From NCBI RefSeq assembly GCF_000801105.2, contig NC_079519.1, positions 7,190,668-7,254,667 on the forward strand: a stretch of DNA of 64,000 nucleotides, written 5' to 3'. The notes below the pieces were generated by a model. It was given only the letters and a program-made list of their open reading frames with translations, ran no database searches and had not been told where the DNA came from. Shown here in pieces: positions 11,576 through 24,990 of this stretch. Made by a program: the position numbers and the translations under genes. Position 1 is the first letter of the stretch, and each line of letters starts with the position of its first letter. The DNA comes from Raphanus sativus (taxonomy: Eukaryota > Streptophyta > Magnoliopsida > Brassicales > Brassicaceae).

Positions 11576-12396
11576 AAAGTCATAACATAAGAAATTTTTT
11601 AAAATAAATATTGTTTATTTGTTGAAAAATATTATTTAGAGCTTAATATATTTTAAGTATTTGATTGTTAAAATACTATATTTTGCTTTTGTTTTGCTTT
11701 TGTCTTTTTATTTTGTTTTTTCCTTTTATTTATCTAAACTTTTTTACATAATTTGTTTGAATTTTTTAAACGAGGTCAACAACACCTTCAAATCTGGTAC
11801 TTCCAAATCAGAACAACCCATTTGCTCATATAGAGATTTATATGGACAGAAATTTAAACTCCCTTTTCATTAATTTATGACCCATTCGTTGAGATTTGCA
11901 AGATTATGCCATTGAGAGTTTTTTTTTCAAAAGGTTCAGTGAAGAATTACTAGTGAAGAATTAAACTTAATTAATTGTTATATAAAATAATATTTTTGCT
12001 CAATCTACAAGAATTAAATAACAAACAAAAATCAGTTATGATTAGGAAAAGGTATGAAATATGTTGTTAAAGTTCTGTGAAGGACTGTTGACGTCTCTAG
12101 GAAGTAACTCACAATTTTCAGTTTACCTCCTCTGTCACGAGCATTAGAATCTTAACACTGTCCACTGAAAGTCTGAAAATCACAGAGTGACATGCACACA
12201 ACTAACTACACAAGTAACAGTAATCAGACTTTATAGAAAACTCAAAAATCGCATTGCCAAAATAATTAAACTGCAGGTTCAGTAACCCCCATGAGATAAA
12301 TTGTTCAGACACAGAGAAAAAAAAAGAGAAACACGAAATTTAAGTTTGTTGACCGACACCAAACTAATGACATCAAAAACAAGTTTTCAGAGGAGC
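11576..12396. other. intergenic DNA and NMT1 3' flank
   Basis: AT-rich, no gene recognised. The right part (about 12250-12396) should be the 3' untranslated region of the minus-strand NMT1 gene. Confidence 0.4.
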
Positions 12397-13674
12397 TTAT
12401 AAGAGAACAAGCCCAAGTTCCGATGGCTTCAATGCACTTCTCAAACGGTAATTATAGAGATAGTAGTGAAGCTGACCATCTCCCGGACCAAACTTCAACT
12501 CTTTCAAGAAGCTCTCATTGTGCATCACATCCAGCGCGTTGAACACGTCAAACCCCTTCTGCTTAGAGACGATCAGCGCATCATTCATCAGCTGAAGAAA
12601 CGAGGTCTGCGTGGCGACGTTGTAGTAGGAATAAGCAGCTTTCAGCGTCGTGTAGTTCGGGTTACCAAGAATAGTCGACGGGAGGGTGTAGAAACTGCAG
12701 AAGTCGGTGACATCGTGAGTCTCAGGGCTTTCAACCAAGTAACTGTCCACAACATCTTCCCTCGGGAGAAGCCAATGCTCAACATCGTTCTCATCAAAGT
12801 CAGTCGCCACACCAAACTGCCCAAGGTAGTTCCTCAGCAACCGCGTAACAGCGGGGACATCAAGCAGTTCCATTTTCCTGAAACCCGGAGTGACCGGCGC
12901 TTCCGGTAGCTTGTAAAGCTTGATGGTCCTGCTCATCGTCATCCTCGCACCGAGCCTCGAAAACCCGACATCGATCAGCTTCTTCGGGTTAAGCGACCTG
13001 TGCCAGTACTGACACGTGGTGATCGGCGTGGGAAGCACGACACCCGCCGTGTACGCCGCCTGCCAGATATTCTCCAAGTGAACCCTCCTAGTCACCTCCT
13101 TGATCATCACGGGGGCGAGCCTCTTGGACCTAAGCTTCTTGTGAACGCACAAGAAATTGATCTCAGCCATCTTGACAACCACTTCACCGACCCTGATCCT
13201 CGCGGGGATACCGCTGATGAAAGCAACCAGCTTCTTGGATGTCTTGGCGCGGACTCCGATGTGCCAGCTCTGGTAGTAGCCAGGGGGACGGAGCGCCCAG
13301 CTGAGAAACTCCTTGGAGTAGTTGAAACGGAACATGTTCTCGTCGTCTTCGACGTAGTTGTTCTTGAGGAGGTTGTACACCTCGGAGCAGATGTCGTCAG
13401 AGGTCATGTCGCAGGTGGTCCATTCGTAGACGGAAGGGAGGTTGTAGGGCTCCTGCTTGACTTCGGATAAGGGCGTAGCGGGCTCGATTGGGCCTTCGGG
13501 TAAAGAAGTGTCGCCGATGTCTTTGAACTGGCCCACGGGCTGTGTCTCCCAGAACTTGTGGGTTTTTGAGTCTGACATTGATTCTTGGAAGCGTCGGACT
13601 ATGGTTTCGAGTGACGTGTCGTCCTTGGATTCGACGATTTGGTTCTCTTCTGGTGGTGGATTGTTGTCTGCCAT
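12397..13674 (-). CDS. NMT1: glycylpeptide N-myristoyltransferase
   Basis: Transfers myristate from myristoyl-CoA to the N-terminal glycine of substrate proteins such as calcium-dependent kinases and small GTPases; acts in the cytosol and on ribosomes. A single uninterrupted coding exon gives 425 residues, close to the family's usual length. Visible family blocks are KFWETQPVGQFKD near residue 39, FRFNYSKEFLSWALRPPGY near 115, EINFLCVHKKLRSKRLAPVM near 170, the signature TAGVVLPTPITTCQYWHRSL near 212, and a C-terminus ending LGLVLL (the free terminal carboxylate is catalytic in this family). The acidic, low-complexity N-terminus is normal. No disruption is seen. Position corresponds to At5g57020. 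Confidence 0.96.
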   Translation of the reverse strand: MADNNPPPEENQIVESKDDTSLETIVRRFQESMSDSKTHKFWETQPVGQFKDIGDTSLPEGPIEPATPLSEVKQEPYNLPSVYEWTTCDMTSDDICSEVYNLLKNNYVEDDENMFRFNYSKEFLSWALRPPGYYQSWHIGVRAKTSKKLVAFISGIPARIRVGEVVVKMAEINFLCVHKKLRSKRLAPVMIKEVTRRVHLENIWQAAYTAGVVLPTPITTCQYWHRSLNPKKLIDVGFSRLGARMTMSRTIKLYKLPEAPVTPGFRKMELLDVPAVTRLLRNYLGQFGVATDFDENDVEHWLLPREDVVDSYLVESPETHDVTDFCSFYTLPSTILGNPNYTTLKAAYSYYNVATQTSFLQLMNDALIVSKQKGFDVFNALDVMHNESFLKELKFGPGDGQLHYYLYNYRLRSALKPSELGLVLL

Positions 13675-14045
13675 TTTCCTATGATTACAACAGCTTAAAA
13701 ATCACTAATGCATTTCTAATAAACTATTTTAAATTGTCACATCGATAAGTCTAACACGAGATCGAACTCAGAACAATGAATCTAGGGAGATCGAGCTCAG
13801 ATCTTACGGTATTGAGATCAGGCGAGAAAAGAGGACTCACTGATTTTGGTCGAAGAGGAAGACTCTTTTGTAGATGCTCGCCGATTTCAGATCTTCGGAT
13901 ATCGGATCTCTTTGATTCGAGATCAAGGAGATTATTAGGGTTGGAGGACGGAGTGAAGTCTTGTTTGTGAGAGGAGAAAAGAATAAAGGGGAAGACGACG
14001 AAGGCGTGAGGTTTGATGTTATTGGCCAATGGGGGCCGGATAGAA
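13675..14045 (-). promoter_or_regulatory. NMT1 leader with probable 5'UTR intron
   Basis: Just upstream of the ATG the minus strand reads ...TTGTAATCATAG/GAAAATG, a good acceptor (exon begins 13678), and a GTAAGATC donor lies at 13807. A 129-base leader intron (13679-13807) is inferred. The pyrimidine/GA-rich segment at 13808-13990 would then be the first untranslated exon. Confidence 0.5.
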
Positions 14046-14838
14046 TCTTATAATTCTAAGCTTATTTCATTTTGCACCCTCTTAATTCCTTTTTTATTTT
14101 GATTTTTACCCACCCTCTTTATCAATGGTCCTTTTATTTGTCTTCAATTAAATACAATCACCACTAAAAAAGTCTCAACACACATTGTATTTACCACTAA
14201 AAGTCTCAAACACACATGAACATCTTACAAGTATTCAAACGTCGGAGTAGTTAAAAACTGATTAGATGTTCATCCCACCTGATAAGTTATATATAAATTA
14301 AATACATAATCAAGTTTAGCAAATACTGCAATTGCTATTCAACTAAGTTTAATACAAACAATATAAAGAATAAGTTGCTTGACTAATTTGTTGATGGAAA
14401 TTTTCAGTTGACAATTCTTTTTTGAAGTAATAATAGTTTAATAAACTTAATTACTTTATGAAGTTGTCATTTTTATTATCAACAAATTAAAAATTCATAG
14501 AACACATTAAATATTTATCTTTGTGAAATTTTGTTTTCTTTCTAAAATTGTCATTTTAAAGTAATTGAGGGAGTAAGTATATTTTCACTATTGCTAAAAG
14601 CTATAACTAAAATATACATACGAATGAATATACGATGACTTCAAATCTCCTTCGTAGTTAAACAAAACAAATCCCAACAAAATAAATTTAGAAAAAAGAA
14701 TCAAAAGCAAAACTATAAAGAAAAGAAAAAGTAGCAAATTTTCTAGTTTCTCCAATATAGAGCCGAAGACTACTACTACATAGTTAATAACTTCCTAACA
14801 AGCACGACATGTTTTTTCTCTAACAGATGGATGGATCA
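14046..14838. other. AT-rich intergenic DNA
   Basis: No gene recognised. GAGGGAGTAA near 14568 looks like one end of a decayed Stowaway MITE; the other end was not found. Confidence 0.35.
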
Positions 14839-17683
<2,845 letters not shown>

Positions 17684-17849
17684 CCCTAACTAACTAAGGA
17701 TGATAATCTTCTCAACCAACGATTCAGACTCCAAAGGTGAAAACTTTACCCTAACACACCAGAATCAGAGCAAATATCTCAATATTTCTGGGAAACTAGG
17801 GATGAGAACAGAGAAACCCATTAGTCATCGCGATCTGGGAACAAAAGGA

Positions 17850-17851
<2 letters not shown>

Positions 17852-17899
<48 letters not shown>
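17852..17899 (-). repeat. (GA)n microsatellite in the CKL12 leader
   Basis: About 24 uninterrupted TC units on the plus strand, i.e. GA on the gene strand, roughly 170 bases upstream of the CKL12 ATG. GAGA tracts near plant transcription starts are known targets of BPC/GAGA-binding proteins; the length should be polymorphic between accessions. Confidence 0.9.
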
Positions 17900-17901
<2 letters not shown>

Positions 17902-18786
17902 ACGCGAATTGGAAACACGAGGCAAGGAAAGGAAGGTTTGATTGTTCTTTTTCTCAAAGTTTGGGTCTTTTCTTTTTCTTTCTTCTCTTTCCTTATTCTC
18001 AGCTGGTGCCCGGTTCCATTAAATTCCGGTTCGATTTAACCGGTAACCCGGTTAACAATAATGCTACGTTTAACACTTTCTATAATCATTTATTTCACTT
18101 TTCAAACGACACGTTATGTTAAAAACCTTCCTTTAGTGCTTCAGTAGATATAGGAGGAGGATATTTACCAATTTGAATTATAAATACCCAAATCGGTTCT
18201 TTGATTTTGTTTCGGTTTCCTTTGGGTAGATGAACGTACGGTACATCACGCGTGTTTAAAAATAAATTTTTTTTTTTTATCACCAGGAAAAAAGAAAAGA
18301 AATTGAATTAATTTGGATTGGCTTCGAGTGAGAAATGGGTCACCAAACGTGAGAGCTACGCGTGCCGTTTGTGACCGGTAAAGGTCATTTGCCACGTGAC
18401 CTCACATCCCTCTAATGAGTAGGTCTACAGTTAATTCTCAATACAAATGCGATTCGCACGTGATTCGTTTTTTTTATCTCTCCCTATATTGACTTTACTG
18501 GTCTACATTCTAATCATACGTAGTACGAGGAAGATATTTAAATAATTGTACTCAGTTGTCGGTCGAAAATAAATAACTGTTCTCCAGTTTATGAGAGTGG
18601 GAAAGACGTGTCAGCCTTCAATGTGAGATAAGTACCTCTCCAAAGGTCAACGGTTGCCATTTTATTCATTTTGACCTTGAAAAGGTATTCGTATCTTTTA
18701 TGCATTCAGATCTAAGGTATTTCATATTCGATGAGGAAAACTAACATTTTTTTTGCCTCGAAATCAGTAGTCTTTAAATGGAAACG
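17900..18786. promoter_or_regulatory. spacer between CKL12 and the ZRK pseudogene with G-boxes and W-boxes
   Basis: Divergent spacer. Two CACGTG-type cores lie near 18392 (TTGCCACGTGACC) and 18457 (CGCACGTGATTC). W-box cores TTGAC or GTCAA occur near 18488, 18645 and 18670, the last two nearest the ZRK start. W-boxes bind WRKY factors of the immune response, consistent with the former role of ZRK kinases; activity is not shown by the sequence. Confidence 0.4.
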
Positions 18787-19371
18787 ATGGGGAAAAAGCT
18801 GAAACAAAAACTGAGATATGGATCTTCTAGGAACATGGAAGACAAGAGGTTCTTGGAAAATGGAAGCATCTTTCTAAAATAACTTATCGCCCATTGCAAC
18901 GGTAAATCAGTTCCTAAATGCAGTTTTTCTTCTTATCAGATCCTTGAAGCCACCAATAACTTCAATTCCAGTTGTCTTATCACTTATGAGAGGAGCCATA
19001 ATTGGTATAAAGGTATCATCCAAGACAAGTCTTACTTGATCAAAAGATTCTTGAAGTATAAAATTACAGGAGAAAGAATGGGCGAGGTTTACAATGACAT
19101 TGTCTTGTCTGCTAAGATGAGTAACCACAACAACTTTCTTAGACTATCTGGATGCTGTCTCGAGTTTAATCTTCCGGTTATCCTGTTTGAAAATGCCGAT
19201 CATGGGGTTCTGAATGATCGAGGAGTTTAAACTATATTGCCATGTAGTTTAAGGTTGAAGATTGTCAAAGAGATTGCAAATGCTGTGACTTATCTTCACA
19301 TGGCCTTCCCTAAGATCATCATGCATAGAGTTATTATGCCAAGAAACATTGTCTTGGACAGGAACTTGACC

Positions 19372-19490
19372 AATTAGGATAAGGATATATTCCATATTTG
19401 TAGCTATCGTATATTTACATATTCTGTGATCCTCTTGTATATATACCGAACCTTGTGAATGAATACAATCAAGCTTTCCTAAATATTTCA
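19372..19490 (+). repeat. 5' LTR of the Copia element
   Basis: 119 bases, ending ...AAATATTTCA. It contains a TATATATACCG promoter-like motif near 19441. First base A where the 3' LTR has T. Confidence 0.93.
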
Positions 19491-19502
19491 TGGTATCAGA
19501 GC
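19491..19502 (+). other. primer-binding site (initiator tRNA-Met)
   Basis: TGGTATCAGAGC immediately follows the 5' LTR; this is the standard plant Copia site complementary to the 3' end of initiator tRNA-Met. Confidence 0.93.
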
Positions 19503-19558
19503 AGAAAAGATTCTGACCTAATTTTTCTCGCCTCGTTCTTCTCCTCTAGTCGAAGAAC

Positions 19559-21919
19559 ATGTCGGCTGAAGCAAGTACCGTGACAAGCTCGCTCAGAGAG
19601 CCTGTCACACCTTACACACTCTATCACTCGGACAATCCTGGCGCGTTAATTACCTCAGTGCTTCTTCGTGGTGATAATTATTCCGAATGGGCGACAGAGT
19701 TAACCAACTCTCTCATGGCCAAGCAAAAGATCGGCTTTATTGATGGCTCGATCCCCAAACCCGACGCAAATCCTGATCAAGCTCGATGGATTGCTGCTAA
19801 CTCTATGATTGTGGGGTGGATAAGAACGTCCATTGATCCGGCGATTCGATCCACAGTCACTCATGTCTCCGATGCTTCTAAGCTTTGGGACTCTCTCAAA
19901 CGCAGATTCTCAGTCAACAATGGTGTTCGTAAACATCTACTCCAAGATGAGATTTCCAATTGTCGACAGGAAGGGAAACCAGTCCTGGAATACTTTGGAA
20001 AACTTTCCAAGCTTTGGGAAGAACTCCAAAATCTCAACAGCTCACCCTCTTGTTCGTGCGCTGCTGCTGCTACTCTAGAAAAAGAACGTGAAGACTCACG
20101 AGTTCATAAATTCATATTTGGTTTGGACGATGCACGCTTCAGCAATCTCCGCTCCCAAATCATTAATGAAGACCCATTACCGGATTTGAATTCGGTTTAC
20201 TCTCGGGTCATTCGTGAAGAACAACATCATCTCACTGTCCGATCTCTCATCTCGTCACCTGCTTCTCTCGAGTCCTCTACGACGGCCTCAGGTAACATCC
20301 TATATCCTATTTCAAGCTACACTTCTGATGCTCATTTTTCTCCTAGCCATCGCGCTTTTGTCGCAGCCATAACAGCCTCCACCGAACCTCGGAGTTATAA
20401 GGAAGCAATGAAAGACAAAGTTTGGCGCGATTCTGTACATGACGAATATACAGCTATGGAGCTCAATCATGTTTGGGATGTTACCTCACTTCCTGCAGGA
20501 AAGAAAGCGATCGAATGTCAATGGATTCATAAGATCAAATATAACTCCGACGGAACGATCTATCGTCATAAATCGCGTTTGGTAGCCTGCGGAAATAGGC
20601 AAAAAGAGGGTGTGGATTACAAAGAAACTTTCGCACCAGTTGCGAAACCGAATACAGTACGGTCTCTATTGAAGGTCATTGCAGCCAAACAATGGGAAGT
20701 ACACCAGATGGATGTGCATAATGCCTTCTTACATGGTGATCTGGAAGAAGAAGTTTACATGAAACTCCCTCCAGGTTATGAGGATCCGGATCCAACTAAA
20801 GTTTGTCGTCTCCGGAAGTCTATCTATGGTCTTAAACAATCTCCCCGATGCTGGTTCTCAAAACTCAGTAATGCTTTGATATCATACGGTTTCATTCAAA
20901 GCAAAGCTGATTACTCATTGTTTTGTTATAATCACGGAAAGATTACTCTCCATATACTGGTTTACGTTGACGATTTTATCATCACCAGTAATGATATATC
21001 TACTCTTCAGAAGTTTAAGAACTATCTCAGTGACTGCTTTCACATGAAAGATCTCGGCAAGCTTAAGTACTTTCTTGGTATAGAAGTTGCTCGCAATAAG
21101 GATGGTATCTTCTTATCTCAGCGCAAGTACGCTCTCGACATCATTGCAGAAACGGGGCTCTTGGCGTGCAAACCCTCTCTCGTCCCCATTGAACTAAATC
21201 ACAAGCTCTCCAGCGAAGATGGGCCGTTATGCCCAACTCATGTTGCTTACCGTCGGTTGGTGGGACGATTGATTTATCTTACTTTTACCCGTCCTGAGCT
21301 CTGCTACACCGTTCACATCTTATCCCAGTTTATGAAAGCCCCGACAGTCAATCACTGGAACGCCGCTCTTCGCGTCGTTCGATACCTCAAGGGATGCCCA
21401 GGCCAAGGCGTATTCCTTCGTGCCGATGATAACTTACAGGTCACGGCATATTGTGATGCTGATTGGAGTACATGTCCCGACAGTCGTCGATCTCTCAGCG
21501 CTTACGTTGTTTCCCTTGGCTCGTCATCAGTATCATGGAAGACTAAGAAGCAAGATACGGTATCTATGTCCTCCGCAGAAGCTGAGTACAGATCAATGGC
21601 TTACACACTAAAGGAACTCAAGTGGTTTAAAGGGTTGCTTGAAGATCTTGGTTTTCCGCATCAGGGTCCTATGCGTTTGTTCTGCGACAGTAAAGCTGCT
21701 CTTCACATTGCTGCAAATCCTGTCTTCCATGAGCGTACTAAACATGTTGAACGAGACTGTCACTTCGTCCGAGATGCTGTTAAGACTCAGTTCATCACCA
21801 CCGAGCACATCAAGACGAAGGAACAACCTGCTGATCTCCTTACTAAGGCGTTGCCTTCAACTACATTTCAATATCTTCTCTCCAAGTTAGAGCTTCAAGA
21901 CATCTCACCTCCAACTTGA
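19559..21919 (+). CDS. Copia gag-reverse transcriptase-RNase H polyprotein lacking protease and integrase
   Basis: One open frame of 786 residues without stop or frameshift. Residues about 25-230 are the gag domain (LLRGDNYSEWATELTNSLMA, LWDSLKRRFSVNNG, KFIFGLDDARF). From about 240-275 there is a short join, where the usual CCHC zinc knuckle, aspartic protease and DDE integrase should stand but do not. Reverse transcriptase starts near 278 (YKEAMKDKVWRDSV), with MDVHNAFLHGDLEEEVYM near 384 and the active site YVDDF near 469. RNase H follows (AYCDADWS, SSAEAEYRSMA, LFCDSKAALHIA, HVERDCHFVRD). A full family member is roughly twice as long. The intact frame implies selection or a very young deletion copy; it would need protease and integrase from another element. 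Confidence 0.93.
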   Translation: MSAEASTVTSSLREPVTPYTLYHSDNPGALITSVLLRGDNYSEWATELTNSLMAKQKIGFIDGSIPKPDANPDQARWIAANSMIVGWIRTSIDPAIRSTVTHVSDASKLWDSLKRRFSVNNGVRKHLLQDEISNCRQEGKPVLEYFGKLSKLWEELQNLNSSPSCSCAAAATLEKEREDSRVHKFIFGLDDARFSNLRSQIINEDPLPDLNSVYSRVIREEQHHLTVRSLISSPASLESSTTASGNILYPISSYTSDAHFSPSHRAFVAAITASTEPRSYKEAMKDKVWRDSVHDEYTAMELNHVWDVTSLPAGKKAIECQWIHKIKYNSDGTIYRHKSRLVACGNRQKEGVDYKETFAPVAKPNTVRSLLKVIAAKQWEVHQMDVHNAFLHGDLEEEVYMKLPPGYEDPDPTKVCRLRKSIYGLKQSPRCWFSKLSNALISYGFIQSKADYSLFCYNHGKITLHILVYVDDFIITSNDISTLQKFKNYLSDCFHMKDLGKLKYFLGIEVARNKDGIFLSQRKYALDIIAETGLLACKPSLVPIELNHKLSSEDGPLCPTHVAYRRLVGRLIYLTFTRPELCYTVHILSQFMKAPTVNHWNAALRVVRYLKGCPGQGVFLRADDNLQVTAYCDADWSTCPDSRRSLSAYVVSLGSSSVSWKTKKQDTVSMSSAEAEYRSMAYTLKELKWFKGLLEDLGFPHQGPMRLFCDSKAALHIAANPVFHERTKHVERDCHFVRDAVKTQFITTEHIKTKEQPADLLTKALPSTTFQYLLSKLELQDISPPT

Positions 21920-21926
21920 GGAGGGG

Positions 21927-22045
21927 TATTAGGATAAGGATATATTCCATATTTGTAGCTATCGTATATTTACATATTCTGTGATCCTCTTGTATATATA
22001 CCGAACCTTGTGAATGAATACAATCAAGCTTTCCTAAATATTTCA
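21927..22045 (+). repeat. 3' LTR of the Copia element
   Basis: 119 bases matching the 5' LTR throughout except at its first base, directly preceded by the polypurine tract. Confidence 0.93.
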
Positions 22046-22441
22046 TGACCGCCAAGTTTTCCGATCTCTCAATGTCAATAACTCTCCCGGAGGGAAAGTC
22101 AAGAATAGAAGTTGATTTCGGTGATAGTATCAGTAGGGTACCTTGATCCATCATACGCTTACACAAAAGTAGTGACAGAATATACACATGTGTACAGCTT
22201 TGGAGTCTTGTTAATGGTTTTTCTCACTGGCAAAGCTGCTCTAGTCTCCACTAGCTCTGGTGGTAACCCCCAAGGTATTATAAGATATGTGAAAGGTTTA
22301 TATGATAAAAGAAACCTTGATGAAGTAATTGATCCAATGTTAATGAAAAACATCACATCTGCCCAAAAACTGAAGCTTGAATCATGTGTTACACTTTCTC
22401 TGAGCTCAAACGGATCCACAATCATTTTAGAGATCCTCTGA

Positions 22442-22696
22442 TCTAAACATTATTTTCTCACCCGGCATCTATCTATTGTGTTATGTTTTATGTGATCATA
22501 TTATTAATTCTTAAATAAAATAATGATTTTGAAACGGTGTTACAATGTAAATAAAAGGTTATTACAACCTTAAAAGTGATGTAAAGTTAAATTATTTGAA
22601 ATGAGTACAAGTTGTACCCATGTTAAAGAATCACCCAAGGATCAGAGGTGACAAAAAGAACATTGAATGATCAGATCAGGAAAAAGAAATGAGAAA
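22442..22696. other. spacer between ZRK pseudogene and IQM5 3' end
   Basis: Short AT-rich convergent spacer holding the expected 3' flanks; nothing else seen. Confidence 0.4.
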
Positions 22697-24743
22697 TTAG
22701 TTTCTCGGACTTGGAAGACCCATGCAAATTAGTCTAGGAGAGACACGAATCTTTGGACTGGGCCTTGGCGAAGGTATTGGACCAAATAATCCCATCTTTC
22801 CGTTGACCACACGAGGAGAAAGGTTGACTTGTTCAAGCGCCCGGATCTGCAAATCCATAGGGTAGTCTCGCACACACCCGATTCTAGGCCCATTTCCGGT
22901 ACTCCATTTGCACATAAAACGTTTTTGTTCTCTGGAATCCTGTACCGGCGGTTCAACCGGAACGACCGTGGTTTCATCTTGACCGTCAGATTTTGACGGT
23001 TTAGTGCTTCCATCATTAGAGACAATATACTTATCATCGTCAATAGGATTCAACTGAACAAACAAAATTTAATCATCAATAATATGTACTTAAACTAAAT
23101 TTAAATGAAAATCATATCCTTTCATTTTTATAATCACCTTGACGTTAGTAAGATCCACATTGTTTTCTTTTAAGAACCCAATAAATTCTTGAAAATTCTC
23201 TTCCGTCGGGCGATAATGACCACTGTATGACCACACAGCTTCTACAACTCCGCCGTGTGAAACAATTCTACCGGCGGCAGTAATGGCGGCACCGGAGAGA
23301 AAACTCGAATGTTGAAACCGACCTTTTTCCTTCTGACCAATGTATAGTTTTCTTGTCGTGCTTAACACGAAGATCCACTTTGTTCCTTCGATGGTCTCAA
23401 CGAGGTTCTTGTTTTGTCGGTAGACTAGTTTCCCTCCTTCCACTACAACTTCGTATGCTTGTCTCTCTTTCTGTTAATATAACCCAACCGAACCATAAAC
23501 TAAATTTGGATATTCTTATTTGGTAACCTGAATTAACCGAGTTACTATGAATACATACCGGACCAAGGTAAGTGATGCATTGTCGTTGAAGAAGAGTTCT
23601 TGGACAATTGGTGAGATTCACTTGCCTGCCCTCTCCAATGTCTAACCTTTGGTAACATTCAAAATGTTTGCCATCGAATCAGCTAAATTAATTGCGAAAA
23701 AATTGAAATATTTTTCGACCAAGTTTGTGTGAAATTTACCAGAAGAAAAATGGCTGACTACTCTCGCTTACTGACCAAACATCGTAGTATAAGTGTAAGT
23801 TATGCCCGTACCGATGACGTGGATCAATCTATATATAAAAAAACATTATTATATATCCAAGCATAATACAGTACAGTAGTTGTCAAAAAAAGGTAAACTA
23901 AATAAAGCATAAACTTACAGCTTCTAACCAATGTCGCAAAGCTAGTTTCTGGGCTTTATCATCTTTCAACAAGCCTTTCCCTACCTATAAAACATAACAT
24001 ACAATCAATTTATGATAAAGTATGATATTAACTATGCAAGAAATTATAAAAATGTTCTGTGACCAATTTCACAGTAAATTACCTTTGCTGCTTTTGTTCC
24101 AGCTCTTGCCCACCTAGACACAGCCGTCTGGTTGGTTCGGTTCGGTTTTAACGATGCCAATTTCAATTCTTTCCACCTAAACCAAACGTAATTTCATATC
24201 ACATATCCGGTTTTTGTAGATTTTAACTTGTAAAGATTATAACTTGACGTACCATAATTCTTCAACAACTACTGCACAGTCAGCGAGATTTCGACGCGTT
24301 CGGTAACTCTTGTAAACCTTTTGTAACGTAACAGCGGCAGCGTCAAGCTCGGTTGATGGTCTCGGAGACCAAAACGGTGGGGGTTGTGGTAAACTTAACG
24401 CCGTTAAACTCCCTGAGATTCCCATTTTGCCCCAGTTCCTACGTTTTGGAGACGAGACTGCTTCTTCTTCCTTGTGCTCTACCTGGACTAGAGTTGTGAA
24501 CGAGAGACTCCTCTCAAGAACCATGTTATCTGGTTTAGGACCCTTCAGGTTTACACATTTTCTCGTTTTGACCCCAAAATTCTCATCTTTGTATTTGTTC
24601 CCCTTCTCGACCAAATCTTTGAACGATAAAGTCTTCTCCAGATACATTTTTACTGGGCTTTTCAGAAGTCTCGGTGTTTCGCACTCTTGCGAATCTTTCT
24701 TGAAACTGTTGCCTCTTTGTAAGTACCCAAGAGATAAAGCCAT
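22697..24743 (-). CDS. IQM5: IQ-motif calmodulin-binding protein
   Basis: Seven coding exons read as 24743-24253, 24176-24083, 23984-23919, 23828-23740, 23646-23559, 23470-23138 and 23053-22697, GT-AG throughout and in phase, for about 505 residues. An IQ motif ([20 protein letters not shown]) sits near residues 136-155 and should bind calmodulin without calcium. The conserved IQM core follows: [101 protein letters not shown] and [20 protein letters not shown]. The last exon holds the C-terminal region with [18 protein letters not shown]. Biochemical function of the family is poorly known; members affect stress and hormone responses. Place beside CKL12 matches At5g57010 (IQM5). No lesion is seen. 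Confidence 0.93.
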
Positions 24744-24990
24744 GAACGCTACCTGTAAAGAACTAAAAGTAATGATTCAGACAAGAGACGAGAAAGGAAA
24801 CTGGTTTCAGTTGAAATCCGAAGGTTGAGGAATATACTTACACTATATACGATGTAAAGAGGTTTCGTGGAACGCTGTTATCTTTTTACTCGCGGAAAAA
24901 AGAGAGACCAATTAGAGACAAAAGAAGAACTCTGTTTCTGATAATGTCTCTTCTTTGCCCTCTGTCTTCTATATATATATATAAGTTATT
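24744..24990 (-). promoter_or_regulatory. IQM5 leader intron and TATA region
   Basis: On the minus strand a GTAAGTATATT donor (24841) and a CTTTACAG acceptor (24753) frame a likely 89-base 5'UTR intron just ahead of the ATG. A TATATATATATA stretch near 24971-24983 is the probable TATA box. Confidence 0.55.

Larger units (their letters stand above)
19372..22045 (+). mobile_element. short-LTR Ty1/Copia retrotransposon, recent insertion
   Basis: Complete structure: a 119-base 5' LTR (19372-19490), a primer-binding site TGGTATCAGAGC directly after it, one long reading frame (19559-21919), a purine-rich tract GAGGAGGGG (about 21918-21926), and a 119-base 3' LTR (21927-22045). The 5-bp target duplication TGACC flanks it at 19367-19371 and 22046-22050. 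The two LTRs are identical by eye except for their first base. The element is only about 2.7 kb because the protease and integrase regions are absent. It sits inside the ZRK pseudogene, same strand. Confidence 0.95.
18787..22441 (+). pseudogene. ZED1-related (ZRK) kinase pseudogene split by a Copia element
   Basis: The reading frame starts MGKKLKQKLRYGSS, and family landmarks follow: [74 protein letters not shown] and [14 protein letters not shown]. These match the ZRK/ZED1 receptor-like cytoplasmic kinases, which pair with the NLR ZAR1 in effector recognition. TAA stops interrupt it at 18880-18882 and 19228-19230. The catalytic HRD is degenerate (MHRVIMPRN). The Copia element lies within the catalytic loop region (after LDRNL). 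After it the frame resumes (AKFSDLSMSITLPEG), then shifts by one before GYLDPSYAYTKVV and SFGVLLMVFLTGKAA, ending at a stop at 22441. Several independent lesions make this a clear pseudogene. Confidence 0.88.

Noticed and set aside
12466..13470. Plus-strand frames of 147 and 156 codons
   Set aside because: Antisense shadows of the NMT1 coding exon; their composition follows from NMT1 codon use.
17700..18122. 140-codon plus-strand frame with a Ser-Leu run
   Set aside because: The run is only the (TC)n microsatellite translated; the frame covers the CKL12 leader and has no homology I can see.
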